From Flavobacteriaceae bacterium (GTDB lineage: Bacteria > Bacteroidota > Bacteroidia > Flavobacteriales > Flavobacteriaceae): a stretch of 8,555 bases of DNA. Shown here one piece after another: positions 6,316-8,555 of the stretch. The position numbers and the translations under genes were made by a program. Every line of letters starts with the position of its first letter. Within the stretch, counting starts at the first letter, position 1. Below the pieces are notes generated by a model. The model did no database searches and had not been told where the DNA came from. It saw nothing but the letters and a program-made list of their open reading frames with translations. The stretch is taken from positions 1-8,555 of the forward strand of contig JALRKI010000041.1 in assembly GCA_023254815.1 (NCBI GenBank), read 5' to 3'.

Positions 6316-8555
6316 TTAAGCCGTTTTGTGTATCTCTTGTTGAAGGGAAATTAATTCACCGTTCAGAAAAATCTCCATATTTGTTGATTGCTCAGAGGAT
6401 ATTTTAACCTTGGATTGATGAACTTTAACTCTAAGAATTATTCCTCTGAAATTGATTTTAAACGAATAAGAAGACCAGCTTTTAGGAATTTGAGGATTCA
6501 AAGAAAGCACTCCATCAATAATTCTCAGGCCCCCAAATCCTTCGACGATACTCATCCATGTTCCCGCCATGGAGGTGATGTGCAATCCTTCATGGACTTC
6601 TTTGTTGTAATCGTCCAAATCTAATCTTGAGGTTCTGAGATAAAAATCGTATGCCTGGTCCATGCGTCCCAATTTAGAAGCTAAAATACTGTGAACACAG
6701 GGCGATAATGAGCTTTCGTGAACTGTTAGCGGCTCATAGAAGTCAAAATGCTTGGTCAGCTCATCTGTTGAAAAGTGATCGCCGAAAAAATAAAATCCTT
6801 GAAGCACATCGGCTTGCTTTATGTAAGGCGATCTCAAAATTCGATCCCAACTCCATTTTTGATTGATAGGACGATCGGTCTTTGGAAGCTGGTCGGCGGT
6901 GATGTGGTATTCTTTGTCTAAAAAACCATCCTGTTGAAGATAAACACCAAGGTCTTCATCGAAAGGCAAGTATATATTTGATGCAATATTTTGCCAACTC
7001 GAAATGTCGCATTCTTGGAGATTATTCTGCTCAATTATTGTGTTAAAAGTATTGACATCCTCGGTCTCAATTGACCGCAGAGAGGCCACGGTGTATTTTA
7101 GACACCATTGAGCCAAATAGTTTGTGTACCAATTGTTGTTGACGTTATTTTCATATTCGTTCGGACCAGTTACTCCTAACATGACATACTGATTTTTAGA
7201 GGAAGAGAAACTGACCCTTTGGCTCCAAAAACGGGCTATTCCAATCAAAACATCAATACCCATTTCTTTGACATAATTCCAGTCACCTGTATATCGGACA
7301 TAATTGTAGATGGCAAAGGCAATAGCTCCGTTGCGATGTATTTCCTCGAAAGTAATTTCCCATTCATTATGGCACTCTTCTCCGTTCATGGTTACCATTG
7401 GATACAAGGCAGCGCCTCCAGAAAAACCTAATTTTTCCGCATTTTCGATGGCCTTGTTGAGGTGATTGTAGCGGTAGATCAATAAATTTTTAGCGACCTC
7501 TTGATTCTTTGTGGCCATGTAGACAGGTATGCAATAAGCTTCGGTGTCCCAGTAAGTACTTCCGCCATATTTCTCTCCCGTAAAACCCTTAGGGCCTATA
7601 TTGAGCCTTGGATCTTTGCCTGAATAGGTTTGGTTGAGGTGAAAAATATTAAATCGAATACCCTGCTGTGCTTTTACATCACCTTCTATACAGATATCGG
7701 AAGTCTCCCAAATGGTATTCCAAGTTTCTTTTTGCTGGGACATCAAGTAGTCAAATCCCAGTTCTGAGGCTTGGTTCAACACGCGACTTGATGCTTGAAT
7801 CAATTCTGACGGCTGATGATGAAAGTCCGTGGTGTAGCCACCAAATTTAACTAATGAAATTGTCTGATCTAATTCAACATGATGACTGTATTGTTGTGAA
7901 ACAATTGACACGCCACTATGGTGTTCAGGTGCAATATCAAGAAGTGCGTCATTGAGGTATAGTTTTGTTTTCATGGCAGTACACACTTGAAAATTAGTTT
8001 TTTGTGTACTTGATCTGAGATAAGCCAAATCGCTTTCAAATCCACAGGAGTGGATGGCCCAAAACGCATCGTCCCAGTTTGAATCTTCATTGCTAATACC
8101 TCCATCAATATACGGCAAAAAAACAACTTCCATCGGCACGTTGACTGGAGTAATACTGTACTTAATGGCACCGACCTCGTCAAATTTAAGACTCAAAAAG
8201 CGGCAAACCTCAACTTGCACCTCAACATCGTTTTGTAGTACAGTGACAAAATTTCTCTTATACCAACCTTCTTTCATATTCAACTCACGGCGGAAACTTT
8301 TTACTTCCTTTGAATTGAACAAATCCAAATATTCTCCGTTAATTTTGATATCGATGCCAATCCAATTTGGGGCATTCAGGACCTTGGCAAAATATTCGGG
8401 GTAGCCGTTTTTCCACCATCCCACACGAGTTTTATCTGGATAGTAAACCCCAGCGATATAACTCCCTTGAAAGCTAGGTCCGCTGTAACGTTCTTCAAAA
8501 TTGGCACGTTGACCCATTGCTCCATTTCCAAGGCTAAATAGACTTTCCGACGACT
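6316..8555 (-). CDS. Maltose phosphorylase, GH65 (N-terminus outside window)
   Basis: Cytoplasmic enzyme splitting maltose with phosphate, by inversion, to glucose and beta-glucose-1-phosphate. The first in-frame ATG (8515-8517) is not the start: the frame stays open to the window edge and reads SSESLFSLGNGA just before it, the conserved opening of GH65 phosphorylases. About 745 codons are visible and roughly 20-25 are missing. Numbering from that internal Met, residues 1-245 are the GH65 N-terminal beta-sandwich, about 300-660 the (alpha/alpha)6 barrel and 665-725 the small C-terminal beta domain. The general acid is Glu454 in TGPNEYE. Other conserved pieces are STYWDTEAY (320-328), KQADVLQGF (567-575) and TVHESSLSPC (598-607), the last being phosphate-site region. 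The loop HNEWEITFE (383-391) is the form I know from maltose rather than trehalose or kojibiose phosphorylases. No signal peptide is expected but the N-terminus cannot be checked. It precedes the amylase by 2 bp. Confidence 0.96.
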   Translation of the reverse strand, partial: SSESLFSLGNGAMGQRANFEERYSGPSFQGSYIAGVYYPDKTRVGWWKNGYPEYFAKVLNAPNWIGIDIKINGEYLDLFNSKEVKSFRRELNMKEGWYKRNFVTVLQNDVEVQVEVCRFLSLKFDEVGAIKYSITPVNVPMEVVFLPYIDGGISNEDSNWDDAFWAIHSCGFESDLAYLRSSTQKTNFQVCTAMKTKLYLNDALLDIAPEHHSGVSIVSQQYSHHVELDQTISLVKFGGYTTDFHHQPSELIQASSRVLNQASELGFDYLMSQQKETWNTIWETSDICIEGDVKAQQGIRFNIFHLNQTYSGKDPRLNIGPKGFTGEKYGGSTYWDTEAYCIPVYMATKNQEVAKNLLIYRYNHLNKAIENAEKLGFSGGAALYPMVTMNGEECHNEWEITFEEIHRNGAIAFAIYNYVRYTGDWNYVKEMGIDVLIGIARFWSQRVSFSSSKNQYVMLGVTGPNEYENNVNNNWYTNYLAQWCLKYTVASLRSIETEDVNTFNTIIEQNNLQECDISSWQNIASNIYLPFDEDLGVYLQQDGFLDKEYHITADQLPKTDRPINQKWSWDRILRSPYIKQADVLQGFYFFGDHFSTDELTKHFDFYEPLTVHESSLSPCVHSILASKLGRMDQAYDFYLRTSRLDLDDYNKEVHEGLHITSMAGTWMSIVEGFGGLRIIDGVLSLNPQIPKSWSSYSFKINFRGIILRVKVHQSKVKISSEQSTNMEIFLNGELISLQQEIHKTA

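Larger units (their letters stand above)
1..8555 (-). other. Interior of a maltodextrin-utilisation operon
   Basis: Five genes run in the same direction with gaps of 2, 1, -8 and 17 bp. None of the junctions has room for a promoter or a hairpin terminator, so a single transcript entering from above 8555 and leaving below 1 is the simplest reading. The gene set (maltose phosphorylase, two GH13 lipoproteins, GH31, esterase) covers extracytoplasmic glucan trimming and cytoplasmic phosphorolysis. Transporter, regulator, beta-phosphoglucomutase and SusC/SusD-type genes, which commonly accompany these in flavobacteria, must be outside the window if present. Single-transcript status is inferred from spacing, not measured. 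Confidence 0.85.

Noticed and set aside
8054..8404. Plus-strand open frame of 116 codons
   Set aside because: It lies wholly antisense to well-conserved GH65 sequence, shows no recognisable motif and has the composition of an out-of-frame reading.
8515..8517. ATG as the start of the maltose phosphorylase
   Set aside because: The frame is open through 8555 and encodes SSESLFSLGNGA immediately upstream, which is conserved GH65 N-terminal sequence, so the real start lies outside the window.

Overview
The window is a stretch of Bacteroidota DNA, most likely from the Flavobacteriia. The evidence is family content, modest GC (about 40 % by eye), TAA at all four visible stops, no Shine-Dalgarno motif before any start, and short lipoprotein signals. 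Species cannot be read from it. All genes lie on the minus strand and are packed tightly, so the window is best read as the interior of one long operon transcribed from high to low coordinates. Both ends cut through genes, and no promoter, terminator, RNA gene, mobile element or CRISPR array is visible.

In transcription order: (1) 8555-6316, a GH65 maltose phosphorylase missing only its extreme N-terminus; (2) 6313-4367, a GH13 cyclomaltodextrinase/neopullulanase (SusA-like) lipoprotein; (3) 4365-3415, an exported alpha/beta-hydrolase of the esterase D/enterochelin-esterase-like family; (4) 3422-1038, an exported GH31 alpha-glucosidase or alpha-transglucosylase; (5) 1020-1, a second, compact GH13 alpha-amylase-family lipoprotein that runs out of the window about 340 residues in. 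The gaps are 2 bp, 1 bp, an 8 bp overlap and 17 bp.

Together these encode an alpha-1,4-glucan (starch, glycogen or maltodextrin) pathway. The lipid-anchored GH13 enzymes and the exported GH31 enzyme trim and rearrange maltodextrins on the cell surface or in the periplasm. Maltose is then imported by a transporter outside the window and split by phosphate in the cytoplasm into glucose and beta-glucose-1-phosphate. A beta-phosphoglucomutase would be expected upstream but is not in view.

Most of this is a recognisable flavobacterial maltodextrin-utilisation locus. The parts most worth a second look are the esterase embedded among the glucan enzymes, whose substrate is unknown, and the GH31 enzyme, whose active-site motif and spacing resemble a characterised transglucosylase rather than a plain glucosidase.
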